Source: Adiantum capillus-veneris
Lineage: Eukaryota; Streptophyta; Polypodiopsida; Polypodiales; Pteridaceae
Reading direction: 5' to 3'
NCBI GenBank assembly: GCA_014529385.2
Contig: CM043952.1
Location: 57,372,619-57,436,618 of the forward strand
DNA: 64,000 bases
The position numbers were made by a program, and so were the translations under genes. Every line of letters begins with the position of its first letter. Within the stretch, counting starts at the first letter, position 1. Shown one piece after another: positions 25,601 through 35,351 of the stretch. The notes beneath the pieces are model-generated. The model was not told the DNA's origin. It searched no databases and was given only the letters and a program-made list of their open reading frames with translations.

Positions 25601-26274
25601 CCTATATGTCTAAAGTTCCATATGTTGCAGCGATAGGTTCTCTAATGTATGCTATGGTCTGGACAAGGCCAGACATTGCACATGCAGTGGGAGTTGTGAG
25701 TAGGTTCATGGACAACCCAGGTAAAGAGCATTTTCAAGCTGTGAAGTGGATACTTAGGTATCTAAAAGGGACAACAACAAATGCTTTGTATTTTGGAGGA
25801 ACTGATATTTTTCTAGAAGGGTATGCTGATGCAGATATGGCAGGTGACAAAGATACTCGAAGGAGCACTACTGGCTATGTGTTCACGGTTGGAGGCACAG
25901 CAGTAAGCTGGGCTTCAAAGCTGCAGAAAGTGGTTTCACTTTCTACCACGGAAGCAGAGTATGTAGCAATGACGGAGGCAAGCAAAGAAATTCTGTGGCT
26001 TCACAGATTCTTAGAAGAGCTTGGATTCAAACAAGACAATTGTGTCTTGTACAGTGATAGCCAAAGCGCTATCCATCTTGTGAAGAACTCAGCCTTTCAT
26101 TCAAGGACAAAGCACATTGAGGTGAGATATCACTTCATACGCACTCTTTTGGAAGAGGGACAACTAAAGCTAGGAAAGGTGCATACAAGTGAAAATCCTG
26201 CAGACATGTTTACAAAGGTGGTCAACAAGGAGAAGTTGAGCTTTTGCTCATCTTCAATCGGCATTCAAGGATAA
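22618..26274 (+). CDS. Copia Gag-Pol polyprotein, 1218 codons, uninterrupted
   Basis: Domains in order: remainder of Gag (residues 1-150), CCHC zinc knuckle CWNCSKKGHLKKDC (from 159), aspartic protease WIVDSGAS (Asp 216), GAG-pre-integrase VWHYRLGHMS (about 340), integrase core with Asp 406 (HSDVWG), Asp 469 (RSDNGGEY) and Glu 505 (NGILER), RT with MDVNTAFPHGDL (Asp 813, Pro where most have Leu) and YVDDML (Asp 901/902), then RNase H with Asp 1071/1073 (YADADMAG), Glu 1112 (STTEAEY) and Asp 1147 (YSDSQSA). All catalytic residues are present. The stop at 26272 is about 60 bases before the 3' LTR. Starting at 22618 it lacks the Gag N-terminus, which lies in the preceding overlapping frame, so a working polyprotein would need that frame joined. 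Confidence 0.95.
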   Translation: MKTTKDLMKSLDDFYEKPSASDKVFLMKRLFMINLKMVENGSVAEHLNDFNTNISQLRSVKINFDDEVRALLILSSLPDSWDSLVMAVSNSISGTNTLKFDDVVGVLLSEEMRRRSTGESSSAALSVETRGRLKERFKNQKGRDRSRRSKSRTKPVLECWNCSKKGHLKKDCWSKKKKETESQNNKPTSEANVAGKVEQDALILSLDNVSNSWIVDSGASFHATPHKQHFQDYTKGNFGYVYLGDDEACEIVGKGTVSIKTANENEWKLKDVRHVPSLRKNLISTGQLDDEGHNIAFGNKWWKISKGSLVVAKGEKVGTLYLCTVSTQPSACATITEVDNAVWHYRLGHMSAKGMQILQTKNLLPGLKEVDLEFCEDCVYGKQNRVKFQKSGNERKNKKLELVHSDVWGPASTPSLGGSLYYVTFIDDATRKTWVYVMKNKSDVFSIFQRWKAFVENETGTKVKCLRSDNGGEYCSQAFESFCASNGVRRQRTTPRTPQQNGILERMNRTIMERARSMRLHAGLPLELWAEAVSTSVYLINRSPSTALDGGVPEEAWTGKPVNYAFLKVFGCEAFMHIDRSLRSKLDAKSKKCFFIGYGEGDFGYRLWNPEDGKILRSRDVIFNEKNMYKDYLERKQTIETGDEYMELEDGEDSRTANGDNVQQRQPNEEPQPIPRRSTRASRPPERFVPSFNHLLISDSGEPESYEEAMQHESKEEWTKSMQVEMDSLHRNQTWELVELPKGKRALQNKWVYKLKEEEGGKKRYKSRLVVKGFSQKKGIDFNEIFSPVVKMNSIRLVLSLVAAHDLNLEQMDVNTAFPHGDLEEEIYMLQPKGYEVKGKEKMVCRLKKSLYGLKQASRQWYLKFDRWMLDHGFTRCNSDHCVYTENLGDGKFIILMLYVDDMLIASANMQDIKDLKEEVSKSFSMKDLGAAKRILGMKISRDRTKKTIKLSQEDYIKKVLERFAMQNAKPVSTPLVGHFKLTKDMCPKTQEEIAYMSKVPYVAAIGSLMYAMVWTRPDIAHAVGVVSRFMDNPGKEHFQAVKWILRYLKGTTTNALYFGGTDIFLEGYADADMAGDKDTRRSTTGYVFTVGGTAVSWASKLQKVVSLSTTEAEYVAMTEASKEILWLHRFLEELGFKQDNCVLYSDSQSAIHLVKNSAFHSRTKHIEVRYHFIRTLLEEGQLKLGKVHTSENPADMFTKVVNKEKLSFCSSSIGIQG

Positions 26275-26323
26275 GAAGCCAGAATGGAAAGCAGTCACAG
26301 GTTTGGTTTGGAGATCAGTCTCC

Positions 26324-26334
26324 AAGTGGGAGAT
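26324..26334 (+). other. Polypurine tract of young copia element
   Basis: AAGTGGGAGAT lies directly against the TG of the 3' LTR, where plus-strand DNA synthesis of the element would be primed. Confidence 0.85.
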
Positions 26335-27019
26335 TGTTAAGTATGGAGCCTGATTTACCCTTTGTAATTTTCTGTGGTAAAAGCGCACATTTGTAAGGCC
26401 CCCATTATGAGGAGAAGCCATCGTGCGTGAAGGAAAATCACTCACCGGAAACCAAATTTTTCACAGACAAGAATCATGGGCAACTTTAAAGGCCTCGGGG
26501 GCGGAGGCCCCCGAGATTTTTTTTTGCCGGAATATTCTTTTTCGCCGGAATATTATGGCCGGACGGCGGCCGGAAAGTGGTCGAAAAACAACCGGTTGGT
26601 TGGCCAGTGGCCGGTAGTCAATGGCCGATGGCCGGTGGTCGGAAGTCAATGGCCGGTGGCCGGTGGTCGGAAGTCAATGGCTGGTGGCCGGTGGCCGAAT
26701 TCAAAAGCGGACTTGTCTTCTCAAGGGCGGCCACACATGGGCGGATTGGAGGGTCCGATTTGGACTTATTCGCACAAGGGCGGCTACACATGGCTGTCTC
26801 TCATAAGAAGGCCATAAAAGGAGGCCATTTCTACACACATTTCATAGTGTGAAGTTGATGCAACAAGGTGAGTATGAGGTGGTGAGAGTGAAGCAAGGCG
26901 GGAGCTCTATTAAGGGTATAATCCCTTTGTAAACTACTTCTTGTTTTGAAGTACTAAAGCCATTGAGTGGCTGCTTTCCCGTGGACGTAGCCCACATTGG
27001 GTGAACCACGTATATCGTG

Positions 27020-27076
<57 letters not shown>

Positions 27077-27160
27077 CTATAATCTCGTGTATATAAATCT
27101 GTCTCTCTCCATTAAGTAATCTACTCAATTATCTATTTAGCTACGTCTTATTTCCTAACA
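26335..27160 (+). repeat. 3' LTR of young copia element
   Basis: An 826-bp LTR near-identical to 21443-22320 outside the repeat tracts. Differences are mainly fewer ggccggtgg-type units, a shorter CT tract (about 27024-27074) and loss of about 15 bases upstream of the TATA box. Confidence 0.95.
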
Positions 27161-27492
27161 CGTGTGTGGGTGAGTATACCCCCTAAGCACCCCCCTAGCT
27201 TGCTTGGGTCGACTCCCCCTTGTAGCTTATGCTTGAAGCTCATTAGACCCCTCCAGGCCTAGCCAATCACAAGCAGGAGCAATTACAAGCAACATGGGTA
27301 ACCTTGGGACAAGTGTCCCCCTTTCCCCTTTGAGAGAGAGGACTTGATAAATGCAAAATCAATTAATTAAATATCCTAAATTATCATTGGACCCCTTGGG
27401 TGGCCAACCAATAGGCTTCAAGCACACCATGAGGGCAACATGGGAAGGAACTTGACAAGTGTCCTTGCTGCCTCTTCAAGCTGGGGCTTCCC

Positions 27493-27565
<73 letters not shown>

Positions 27566-28158
27566 CTCTCTCATCCCCCCCCCCCCTTGTAGGCTCGCCC
27601 CCCTCCTTGTAGGGATATTTTTGACTTTGGATGAGCAAGCCCCTTAATCATCAAGCATGACTAAGCACTTGAAGTAGGGGGTGTTCCCACAAGCATCTCA
27701 GGCAAGCTTCTCAAGGCACCTCAAGCACCTTAATCATGCACCAAGTCAAGCACCTCAAGCATGGAGCCATTCAAGCACCTCAAGCATCTTAATCAAGCAC
27801 CTCAAGCATGACAAGCACCTCAAGCAGGACAAGCACCTCAAGCACGACAAGCACCTCGAGCTTGGGCCGGGTTCCCACCTCAAGCTCAACCCTAGCTTAC
27901 CTAAGGTCAAAGGACTTTTACGCACATTATTGGAGGTCTTCAATGAAGCTAACCCTAAGGTCTTATGCTCCATTGGTTAGCCTTGCTCTTGATAGACCAT
28001 CTCCCATTTGGGCCCCTTTACTATTGGCCCCGTGTTGAGATAGATCTATAAGCACATATCTATATCTTAACACTTGTTCCCATTTATTCTCCCACATTAA
28101 GTGATCAATTTAATATGAGAAAATCATTTGGGTTGTTTAGATATTAGATTTTATGACA
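27161..28158 (-). repeat. 3' LTR of chromodomain Ty3 element, second piece
   Basis: Matches 34416-35351. It contains a (GT)n tract plus C run (27495-27590) and a tandem array of caagcacct-type units (27700-27860) with more units than the right LTR, which explains its greater length. Open frames here are artefacts of the repeats. Confidence 0.95.
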
Positions 28159-28175
28159 TTACCTCTCTCTTGAAA
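28159..28175 (-). other. Polypurine tract of chromodomain Ty3 element
   Basis: The minus strand reads AAGAGAGAGGTAA immediately before the TG of the 3' LTR. Bases 28176-28518 are the untranslated tail between this tract and the integrase stop. Confidence 0.7.
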
Positions 28176-28518
28176 TCATAGTCGTCCTTGACTATGAGGT
28201 AGAAGAGATAAAGCCTTAGTCATTAGTCAATCGTACTTAGCGGGTAGAGGATCCCTTTTTTACCCTACGACATCTTTCCAAGATGGATGACTAATCCATT
28301 TGGTGCTTGGGAGACATAGCTGCCGCAAGCATGTCTGCTCTTTAGTCCATTTCATTCTCCCAAAGTAGAGTGACAAATTCTACTTGGTGTTTGAGAGACG
28401 TCGTCATCACAAACATGATTCTAAGCATGCATACTAGTTAAATTTGTGCACAATTAAAAAGAGGATTAGTCTTATAAGACAAAAACATGAGTCATTTAAA
28501 AGAGAGTTGTACATTTGC

Positions 28519-30003
28519 TTACTCTAATGTAGCATTGTAAGCATTGACAAGGTTCATACTATCCTTAAGTTGTACTCCTTGCATCCATTTAGCATCTTCA
28601 AAAGGATAATTTTTGAACTTAATAAGATACCGTCGGATTATCTTACCATGTCGTAGTACCTTTTCTTCATGCCAAAGGACAGCTTCGGGTTGTAGCACCT
28701 CTTCTTGGTCTTCAACTTCGGGAGGGTCTTCAATAATTGGTTCAGTTGGTGGCTCTCCTTTATAGGGCTTAAGTAGGCTTACATGAAAGGCATTGTGTAT
28801 AAGCCAATGGTTGGGCAACTTGAGTTGATAAGTCGTCTCATTGATGGGCTTCAAGATTTGGAAAGGACCATAGTATCTTTTTGCTAGTTTAGCATAATAC
28901 TTTTGATGGCCCGTAGGATTTTTGCCCGTCGTTTGCCTTAATCGAGCCTTAGGAAACTTGAGTAAGACCCAATCATTTTCTTTGAACATTAAGGCTCTTC
29001 TGTGCTTATCAGCAGCAGCTTTTTGCCTTTGTTGAGAGATGGCTATAGCCTCCCTAATCTTTTGAAAAGATTCTTGTAGGTCACGGCTATACTCATCGGC
29101 GGCGAAGATCTTCCCATGTACTTTGAGTAGCAAGGGACTTTTAGGTCTTCCCTCTATGATCTCGAAAGGTGCTTTCCCCGTAGAAATATGTGCAGTATTA
29201 TTGTAGGCATACTCTACTACAGGTAAATACTTTTCCCATTGTGAGCGTTGATCTACTTCGGTAACATAAGTCTTGAGTAGATTGAGTATCGTAAGATTGG
29301 CTATCTCACTTTGGCCATCCGTTTGTGGGTGATAGGCCGAAGAGAAATTCAATCTTGTTCCTAGATTTTCAAAGAGGCCTTTCCAGAAATTACTGGTCAT
29401 TCTAGGATCTCTATCTGACACAATGGATGTGGGTAATCCATGGTGCTTGAAAATCAGAGATATGAAGAGAGTTGCCATTTGATGTGCCTTAATAGTCTTT
29501 TTGATAGGAATAAAATGTGCTTGCTTGCTAAGCTTGTCGACTATTGTCCATATTCCTGTATTCCCATGGATAGACTTGGGTAATCCAAAGATGAAATCCA
29601 TGGATATACTCTCCCATGGTGAATTTGGAGTAGGCAATGGCTGGAGTAATCCAGGTTGCTTCCCTCTATCATACTTGGTCTTTTGGCATACTACACATTT
29701 TGAAACATACTCTTGTATGTCCACTTTCATGGTAGGCCAATAGAAATACGTCTCTACTCCTCGGAGAGTAGGTTGAATACCTCTATGCCCTGCATATGGA
29801 GGAGCATGGGATTCATACATAACCTTCTCACGAAGGGAATGGGTAACACATAGCCTATTGCCGTGGAGAAGATAACCATCCTGCAAGGTGAATGGTTCCT
29901 CTTTCTTCCCCAAAGCAAGGGCTGACATTATGTCTCTAAAGTAAGGGTCAATAGCATACTCATCTATCATAGAGGATAGATCATTGTGAGTAGTTATAGA
30001 CAC
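28519..30003 (-). CDS. Ty3 integrase with chromodomain-like C-terminus
   Basis: A 494-codon open frame. The zinc-binding HHCC module is His 66, His 73, Cys 103 and Cys 106 (HAPPYAGH and CVVC). The catalytic core has Asp 136 (SMDFIFG), Asp 197 (VSDRDP) and Glu 233 (TDGQSEIAN). The C-terminal 65 residues (EEKVLRHGKIIRRYLIKFKNYPFEDAKW) resemble the chromodomain that steers insertion in chromoviruses. In the intact element this would be the end of the polyprotein; here a single TGA just upstream (near 30019-30021) cuts it off from RNase H, in the same frame. The integrase itself shows no lesion. Confidence 0.93.
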   Translation of the reverse strand: MSITTHNDLSSMIDEYAIDPYFRDIMSALALGKKEEPFTLQDGYLLHGNRLCVTHSLREKVMYESHAPPYAGHRGIQPTLRGVETYFYWPTMKVDIQEYVSKCVVCQKTKYDRGKQPGLLQPLPTPNSPWESISMDFIFGLPKSIHGNTGIWTIVDKLSKQAHFIPIKKTIKAHQMATLFISLIFKHHGLPTSIVSDRDPRMTSNFWKGLFENLGTRLNFSSAYHPQTDGQSEIANLTILNLLKTYVTEVDQRSQWEKYLPVVEYAYNNTAHISTGKAPFEIIEGRPKSPLLLKVHGKIFAADEYSRDLQESFQKIREAIAISQQRQKAAADKHRRALMFKENDWVLLKFPKARLRQTTGKNPTGHQKYYAKLAKRYYGPFQILKPINETTYQLKLPNHWLIHNAFHVSLLKPYKGEPPTEPIIEDPPEVEDQEEVLQPEAVLWHEEKVLRHGKIIRRYLIKFKNYPFEDAKWMQGVQLKDSMNLVNAYNATLE

Positions 30004-30021
30004 GACATTAACTTTTGGTCG

Positions 30022-31137
30022 TCATGAAAGTGCATCGGCAACTTGATTGTGTTTACCAGCTATGTGAGCAATATGGAAATTAAATTGCGAAAGAAAATTT
30101 GCCCACCTCATTTGTTTGTCGGAAAGTTTGGTTTGCGTCATGAAATACTTGAGACTTTGGTGGTCGGTTCGTAGGATAAATGGAGTCCCCAATAGGTAGT
30201 GCTTCCATGTATCTAGGGCATGTAGAACAGCTAAAAGCTCTTTCTCATAAATGCCCAAGACTCGTTCATCACTATTGAGCCTTCGGCTCTCATATGCTAT
30301 GGCATGCCCTTCTTGAAGAAAAACCGCTCCAAGGCAATCACCACAAGCATCACATTGGACCTCAAATGGTTTTGAGAGATCTGGAAGCACGAGGACTAGT
30401 TGGGAAGTAAGCTTCTCTTTGAGTTTTTCAAAAGTATTTTGCTCCTTAGCAGTCCATACAAACTTAACGTTCTTCTTTGTTAAGTCGTGTAGTGGTCCTG
30501 CTACTTGAGAGAATTTTGCTATGAAGCGTCTATAGTATGCACACATACCAATAAAGATTCTTAGCTCATGTAGATTCCTTGGGTTAGGCCATGATTTTAT
30601 TACCTCTAACTTTGATGGATCCATACGAATACCATCGTGAGAGATAATATGACCTAGATATTGAATCTCTTGAAGGAAGAATTCACTTTTCTTTTGGTTG
30701 AGAAAAAGTTTGTTTTCCCTCAAGGCTTGAAAAATCACTTGGAGATGTTTCTTATGTTCCTCCAAAGATTTGGAGTAGATGATGATATCATCAAAGAACA
30801 CTCTAGTCAATTTACGATATGGTCTAAAAATTTTCTCCATGAGATGATTGAAAGTAGCTGGTGCATTAGTCAAGCCAAAAGGCATGACTGTGCGAAACGC
30901 GGTCTTTAGGATATCTTCATCCACTATCCTTATTTGATGATAGCCACTCTTAAGGTCAATCCTACTGAAGTAGGTAGAGCCTTGTAGCTTATCAAACAGA
31001 TCTTCTACCCGAGGCACGGGAAATCTGTTGCTCGGGTAGAAGATCTGTTTTTTATAGTGATATGGTTTAGTGCTCGATAGTCCACACACATACGGTATGT
31101 ACCATCTTTCTTTTGCACTAAAAGGACTGGAGAACAA
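30022..31137 (-). pseudogene. Ty3 reverse transcriptase (C-terminal part) and RNase H
   Basis: From [16 protein letters not shown] the frame carries RT motifs [26 protein letters not shown] and FFDDIIIYSK (DD near 30790), then RNase H with CDACGDCLGAVFLQEG, YEKELLAVLHALD and RTDHQSLKY. The first 35 codons before FPVP are not element protein but a shifted reading of the upstream RT. The shift is caused by a 20-base insertion within 31014-31050. It ends VADALS followed by a TGA that separates it from integrase. Confidence 0.92.
30994..31050. repeat. Perfect 20-bp inverted repeat inside RT
   Basis: Arm 30994-31013 and arm 31031-31050 are exact reverse complements (one arm is ctcgggtagaagatctgttt), with a 17-base spacer. 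Related elements lack the second arm in this place. It adds 20 bases and breaks the RT frame. Confidence 0.9.
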
Positions 31138-31763
31138 AAGGGAGAGGAACTAGGCCTCACCATCCCTTTGTCTACCAATTCCTGTACTTGCCTCATAATC
31201 TCCTCTTGTTGAGCTTGTGAGACTCGATAAGGAGGTTTGTTAGGCGGTGAACTTCCTGGAAGGAGCTCAATACGATGGTCATCATCCCCTCGTTTTGGAG
31301 GTAGGTCCATAGGGATATCATCGATGAACACATCTTGAAATCCTTTTAGAAAAGTAGACAAGTCTAACTCTTCTTGATTCCTATCATTTTCATTTGATGA
31401 AACATTATTAGCTTTTAGAGACTCTTTGACATAAATCATGTACGCAGAAACTAAGCTCTTCATTGATTTATCAAAAGAAAGAGGATTTACAAGTGGAATA
31501 GTGCGACCACGCTCACTAGCATCTATATACATGTTCTTTCCCCTGTAGGTGAAGTAAATTCTCCTTTCAGGGAACTTCATGTTGACAGCCATGCGATCAA
31601 ACCATGGTGCCCCTAGGATAACATCCTGATGTTGGAGAGGAGAGATGAAGAAGTTTTCTTTGTCGACATAGCTTTGGACATGAAGCCTCAACTTCCCAAT
31701 CAAGGGAGTAACGGAGGCTTGTTGTCCCTTGAAAGCTGCATTAGCTGTTACTATATCTCCCAT
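31005..31763 (-). pseudogene. Ty3 protease (C-terminal part) and RT N-terminal part
   Basis: The frame has the post-active-site protease segment ([16 protein letters not shown]), a linker, then RT start [50 protein letters not shown]. It is joined to the gag/protease frame by a frameshift near 31755 and departs from the RT frame at the inverted-repeat insertion near 31030. Confidence 0.9.
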
Positions 31764-33304
31764 CTCAAAAGCTGAATGCCCAACTTGGTGGCCAACTCTA
31801 TTGATATGAAGTTGAGAGTAGAGCCAGGGTCAAACAAGATGAAGGCATCATGCTCTCTTACCTTTCCCCAAGCATAGGAGAGTGATGATCCTTTGCAATG
31901 AGCATCCTCTTTTGGAGCTTCGATGGTGGAAGCCCTAGGAGTCTCATTGCGAGTATTCTTCTTGGGGCAAGCACGATAGCCATGTCCTTGCTCCCCACAC
32001 TTGAAACATTTATGGTCCTTGCGAAAAGCTTCAAGCTCTTCAGGAGAGAGTTTGTTTTTACCTTTGTAAACTCCCTTCTCCTTGGACCGATTGTTGTTGT
32101 TGTTATTGTTGTTGTTGGAAGTGCCTTGGGAATTATTTTGTGCATTGGATTTCCCCTTTGCATCATTTTTATCTTTGTTTTCCATGGGCTTGACATTACG
32201 TCTAGCCCCTTGATGGAAATTGATGCGTGAAGCAACCATGGTGTGATGGATTACTTCGGTAATAGTACCAGGCCGTTGAGAGTTGATGTATTCGGCCATC
32301 TCTTCAGTTAATCCCACACAGAATTGCTGTCTTTGCTCGGCAAAGTCTATCTTTTGAAAGACAGTAGCTTTGAGATGTAAATCCCAAAACTTGTCTACAT
32401 ACTTGTTGATAGACTCATGAGAGAGAAGCTTCAAGCCGCGCCATTCGGTAAGAACTTTATCTTTAGTATAGCTTGGAAGAAATTGCTTCATGATGGAAAC
32501 TCGTAGAGTTTTCTATGTCTTTGGGGCTTCTCCATTGCCACGAAGGCTAGCCCACCATTGACGAGCTGATTTTTGGAAGTGCATAGCTACATGGCGTAGC
32601 TTGGAGGACTCTGTGAAGCCCTCGTCCCCAAAGGCCGCATCAAATTGCTGGATGAAGGCCAACACTTTGTCGGTAGCACCAAAGGTGCCATCGTAGGTGA
32701 GAAAAGAGATACTCTTTCCTCCCTCCTTGAACTTCTTTAGCTTTTGTGACCTTCGCCATGCAGGAAATGATTTGCGATGTCCTCCCCTCTTGTATTCTCT
32801 AGGAGAATAGCCATAACTTTCATCGGAAGAGGAGGAAGGTGAAGAAGAAGGAGAAGAGGGTGACCTCTTCCTAGCCCTTTTCTTCCTTTGTTTCCTCTCT
32901 TGCCTTTCAGAGTGATGAGGAGAAGGACTATAGGTTGCTCTTTTCCTCTTTGGAGGAGTAGGCGATCGTCTAGACCGTCGTCTTCGTGGAGCCACCTCTT
33001 CAGAAGAACTTAGACTTTCATTGCTTTCTTTCTCTTTGGATTCGTCCTCTCGAATGGGAGAGAGTCTTCTTTTGGGGGTCTCTTCAAGAGGCCTCCTAAG
33101 CTCTCTCTCCTCTGGGAGAGGAAGGGAAATTCCATAAGCACGAAGTTGTTGAGTAACTTTGCCTTGCAAAGCAGGGTTGCCCATAGCTTGCTGCAACCTA
33201 GCAACGAGATAATTAGCAAACATGGGAGCATCATCATTAGCACCTTCATGTGCAAAATCAAAGCTATCAATGTTCATTCTACTCTCTTGATTATTGTCAG
33301 CCAT
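31751..33304 (-). pseudogene. Ty3 gag and protease active site
   Basis: The ATG at 33304 opens MADNNQESRMNIDSF. An Arg/Ser-rich middle (RRRRSRRSPTPPKRKR) is followed by the capsid-like core (FIQQFDAAFGDEGFTESSKL, ARQWWASLRG). A single in-frame stop at 32513-32515 interrupts it, and the same frame resumes to a CCHC zinc knuckle (CFKCGEQGHGYRAC) and the protease motif [10 protein letters not shown] near 31830, with Pro where DSG/DTG is usual. The product packages element RNA and matures by protease cleavage. A frameshift after 31755 moves the rest of protease out of frame. Confidence 0.92.
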
Positions 33305-33705
33305 GTTAACAAAATTTATGTTTATACTTAGTGTATGCTTTGGCAGTTCAAAACCTTAGTTGCCACTCCTCTTAGCCTTTGAAAATCAGCTCTTAAGTAT
33401 CTACACCCACGGCTCAAAGTGGTTAATTATAGAGAGTAGAGGAGTAGGTCTAACATAGCAGAGTTGCCAAGGGCTAGCTCCTTTTGGACTTCTTATGGCT
33501 CAATAATGGTAAAGCCGTAGACAAGTCTAAAAAGACTCCATTATTAAGTCCAAAGCTCACGAGGTGTGCACCATCCCCCACATAGTGGGCTTAACAAAAC
33601 CGATATTAGATCCCAGTTCCACTTACTCTATTATAATTAACAACATCAACCATTTATAGGCTACTTAAGGACCTCTCTTCTTAAGCAAGAAAAGAGAAAC
33701 CAAAT

Positions 33706-33718
33706 GCTCCTGATACCA
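33706..33718 (-). other. Primer-binding site of chromodomain Ty3 element
   Basis: The minus strand reads TGGTATCAGGAGC one base inside the 5' LTR. It is the initiator-Met type site with an extra G compared with TGGTATCAGAGC. Bases 33305-33705 are the untranslated leader. Confidence 0.85.
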
Positions 33719-33719
33719 A

Positions 33720-34742
33720 TGTAATGGAATTTGCCTATTCAATTTGAGAGTAGCGGAATTTAATGAGAGTACTTTCAAGAAATGATTTTGTGAGCATAGC
33801 GGGTAGACATAATTGAAGATAGCAACATAATTATAGCAATTAGTTAACTTGGCATGGACAATACTTTTGTAAGAGAGAGAATTTAGAGAACATGACAACA
33901 GTTGAGGACCGGATTTATGTGGAGCCGGTCCCCCCTCCATTAGGAATTTGTATTATGATTTCTCCCATAAAGAGAGACTTGTTACAATACATTCTTTGTG
34001 TTCCTTGTGACCTAGGTGAAGCAATGAAGATGGAAAGATTCATGCATCACCATCATAGCATAACCTAAACTTGAAGAAAGCTTTAACTATACCAAGCCTC
34101 AATCCCAAGACCTCAAACACCTTCGAAGGTGGAGAGAGCTAGCAGGGAATGAGGGTAGGGAAGAGGAAGAAGAAACATTTCATACGAGAAAGAGCTAGTT
34201 CCTCACTTATCATAACTCTTGTGGTAGCATACATAATAGCATAGTAATGAAGAAGAAATAGATGGCAAGCTCAAGCATTGAAGCATGGCTCTTGGATGGA
34301 TTTGCACTCCATAGCCAAGAGTGTTGGTGTAGGCTCTCAACCTCTACTTGCTTGGAGAAGGAGAGGGAGCTCTTGCACTTTGCATAGTACACAATGAGAG
34401 TGTTTGTGAGTGTGTGTGGGTGAGTATACCCCCTAAGCACCCCCCTAGCTTGCTTGGGTCGACCCCCCCTTGTAGCTCATGCTTGAAGCTCATTGGACCC
34501 CTCCAGGCCTAGCCAATCACAAGCAGGAGCCATTACAAGCAACATGGGTAGCCTTGGGACAAGTGTCCCCCTTTCCCCTTTGAGAGAGAGGACTTGATAA
34601 ATGCAAAATCAATTAGTTAAATATCCTAAATTATCATTGGACCCCTTAGGTAGCCAACCAATAGGCTTCAGGCACACCATGACGGCAACATGGGAAGGAA
34701 CTTGACAAGTGTCCTTGCTGCCTCTTCAAGCTGGGGCTTCCC

Positions 34743-34809
<67 letters not shown>

Positions 34810-35351
34810 CTCTCTCATCCCCCCCCCCCCCCCCCCCTTGTAGGCTCGCCTCCCTCCTTGTAGGGATATTTTTGACTTTGGATGAGCAAGCCCCTTAGTC
34901 ATCAAGCATGACTAAGCACTTGAAGTAGGGGGTGTTCCCACAAGCATCTCAGGCAAGCTTCTCAAGGCACCTCAAGCACCTTAATCATGCACCAAGTCAA
35001 GCACCTCAAGCATGGAGCCATTCAAGCACCTCAAGCACGACAAGCACCTCGAGCTTGGGCCGGGTTCCCACCTCAAGCTCAACCCTAGCTTACCTAAGGT
35101 CAAAGGACTTTTACACACATTATTGGAGGTCTTCAATGAAGCTAACCCTAAGGTCTTATGCTCCATTGGTTAGCCTTGCTCTTGATAGACCATCTCCCAT
35201 TTGGGCCCCTTTACTATTGGCCCCGTGTTGAGATAGATCTATAAGTACATATCTATATCTTAACACTTGTTCCCATTTATTCTCCCACATTAAGTGATCA
35301 ATTTAATATGAGAAAATCATTTGGGTTGGTTAGATATTAGATTTTATGACA
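33720..35351 (-). repeat. 5' (right) LTR of chromodomain Ty3 element
   Basis: A 1632-bp intact LTR, TGTAATGGAA to TTTATGACA on the plus strand. It contains a (GT)n plus C-run tract (34744-34848) and caagcacct-type repeats. It is the uninterrupted reference for the split left LTR and for the solo LTR at 54559-56220. Confidence 0.96.

Larger units (their letters stand above)
21443..27160 (+). mobile_element. Young, nearly intact copia retrotransposon
   Basis: LTRs at 21443-22320 and 26335-27160 begin TGTTAAGTAT and end TTCCTAACA. The flanks are tgtgt (21438-21442) and cgtgt (27161-27165). Removing the element and one copy of the duplication restores the uninterrupted LTR seen at 34400-34425. 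A perfect initiator-Met primer-binding site follows the 5' LTR and a purine tract precedes the 3' LTR. Coding consists of a short gag N-terminal frame overlapping a 1218-codon gag-pol frame with all catalytic motifs. The only visible coding lesion is one frameshift at about 22610. It is the youngest insertion that can be ordered in the window. Confidence 0.96.
20747..35351 (-). mobile_element. Chromodomain-type Ty3 retrotransposon with nested copia element
   Basis: A perfect 5-bp duplication, ataaa, flanks the element (20742-20746 and 35352-35356). LTRs start TGTAATGGAA and end TTTATGACA on the plus strand: the right one (5' for the minus strand) is intact at 33720-35351, the left one is split into 20747-21442 and 27161-28158 by a copia element. 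The primer-binding site and purine tract are both in place. Minus-strand order is gag, zinc knuckle, protease, RT, RNase H, integrase, chromodomain-like tail. Coding is damaged by an in-frame stop in gag, a frameshift in protease, a 20-base insertion in RT and a stop between RNase H and integrase, so this copy is defective but fairly young. Confidence 0.95.

Noticed and set aside
27384-28038. Open frames over the LTR repeats with HLK or CLSCLR patterns
   Set aside because: They come from caagcacct-type tandem units inside a Ty3 LTR and reappear in the other LTR copies.
27681-28038. Possible CRISPR-like array in the caagcacct repeats
   Set aside because: Units are adjacent with no unique spacers; they are simple tandem repeats in a plant LTR.
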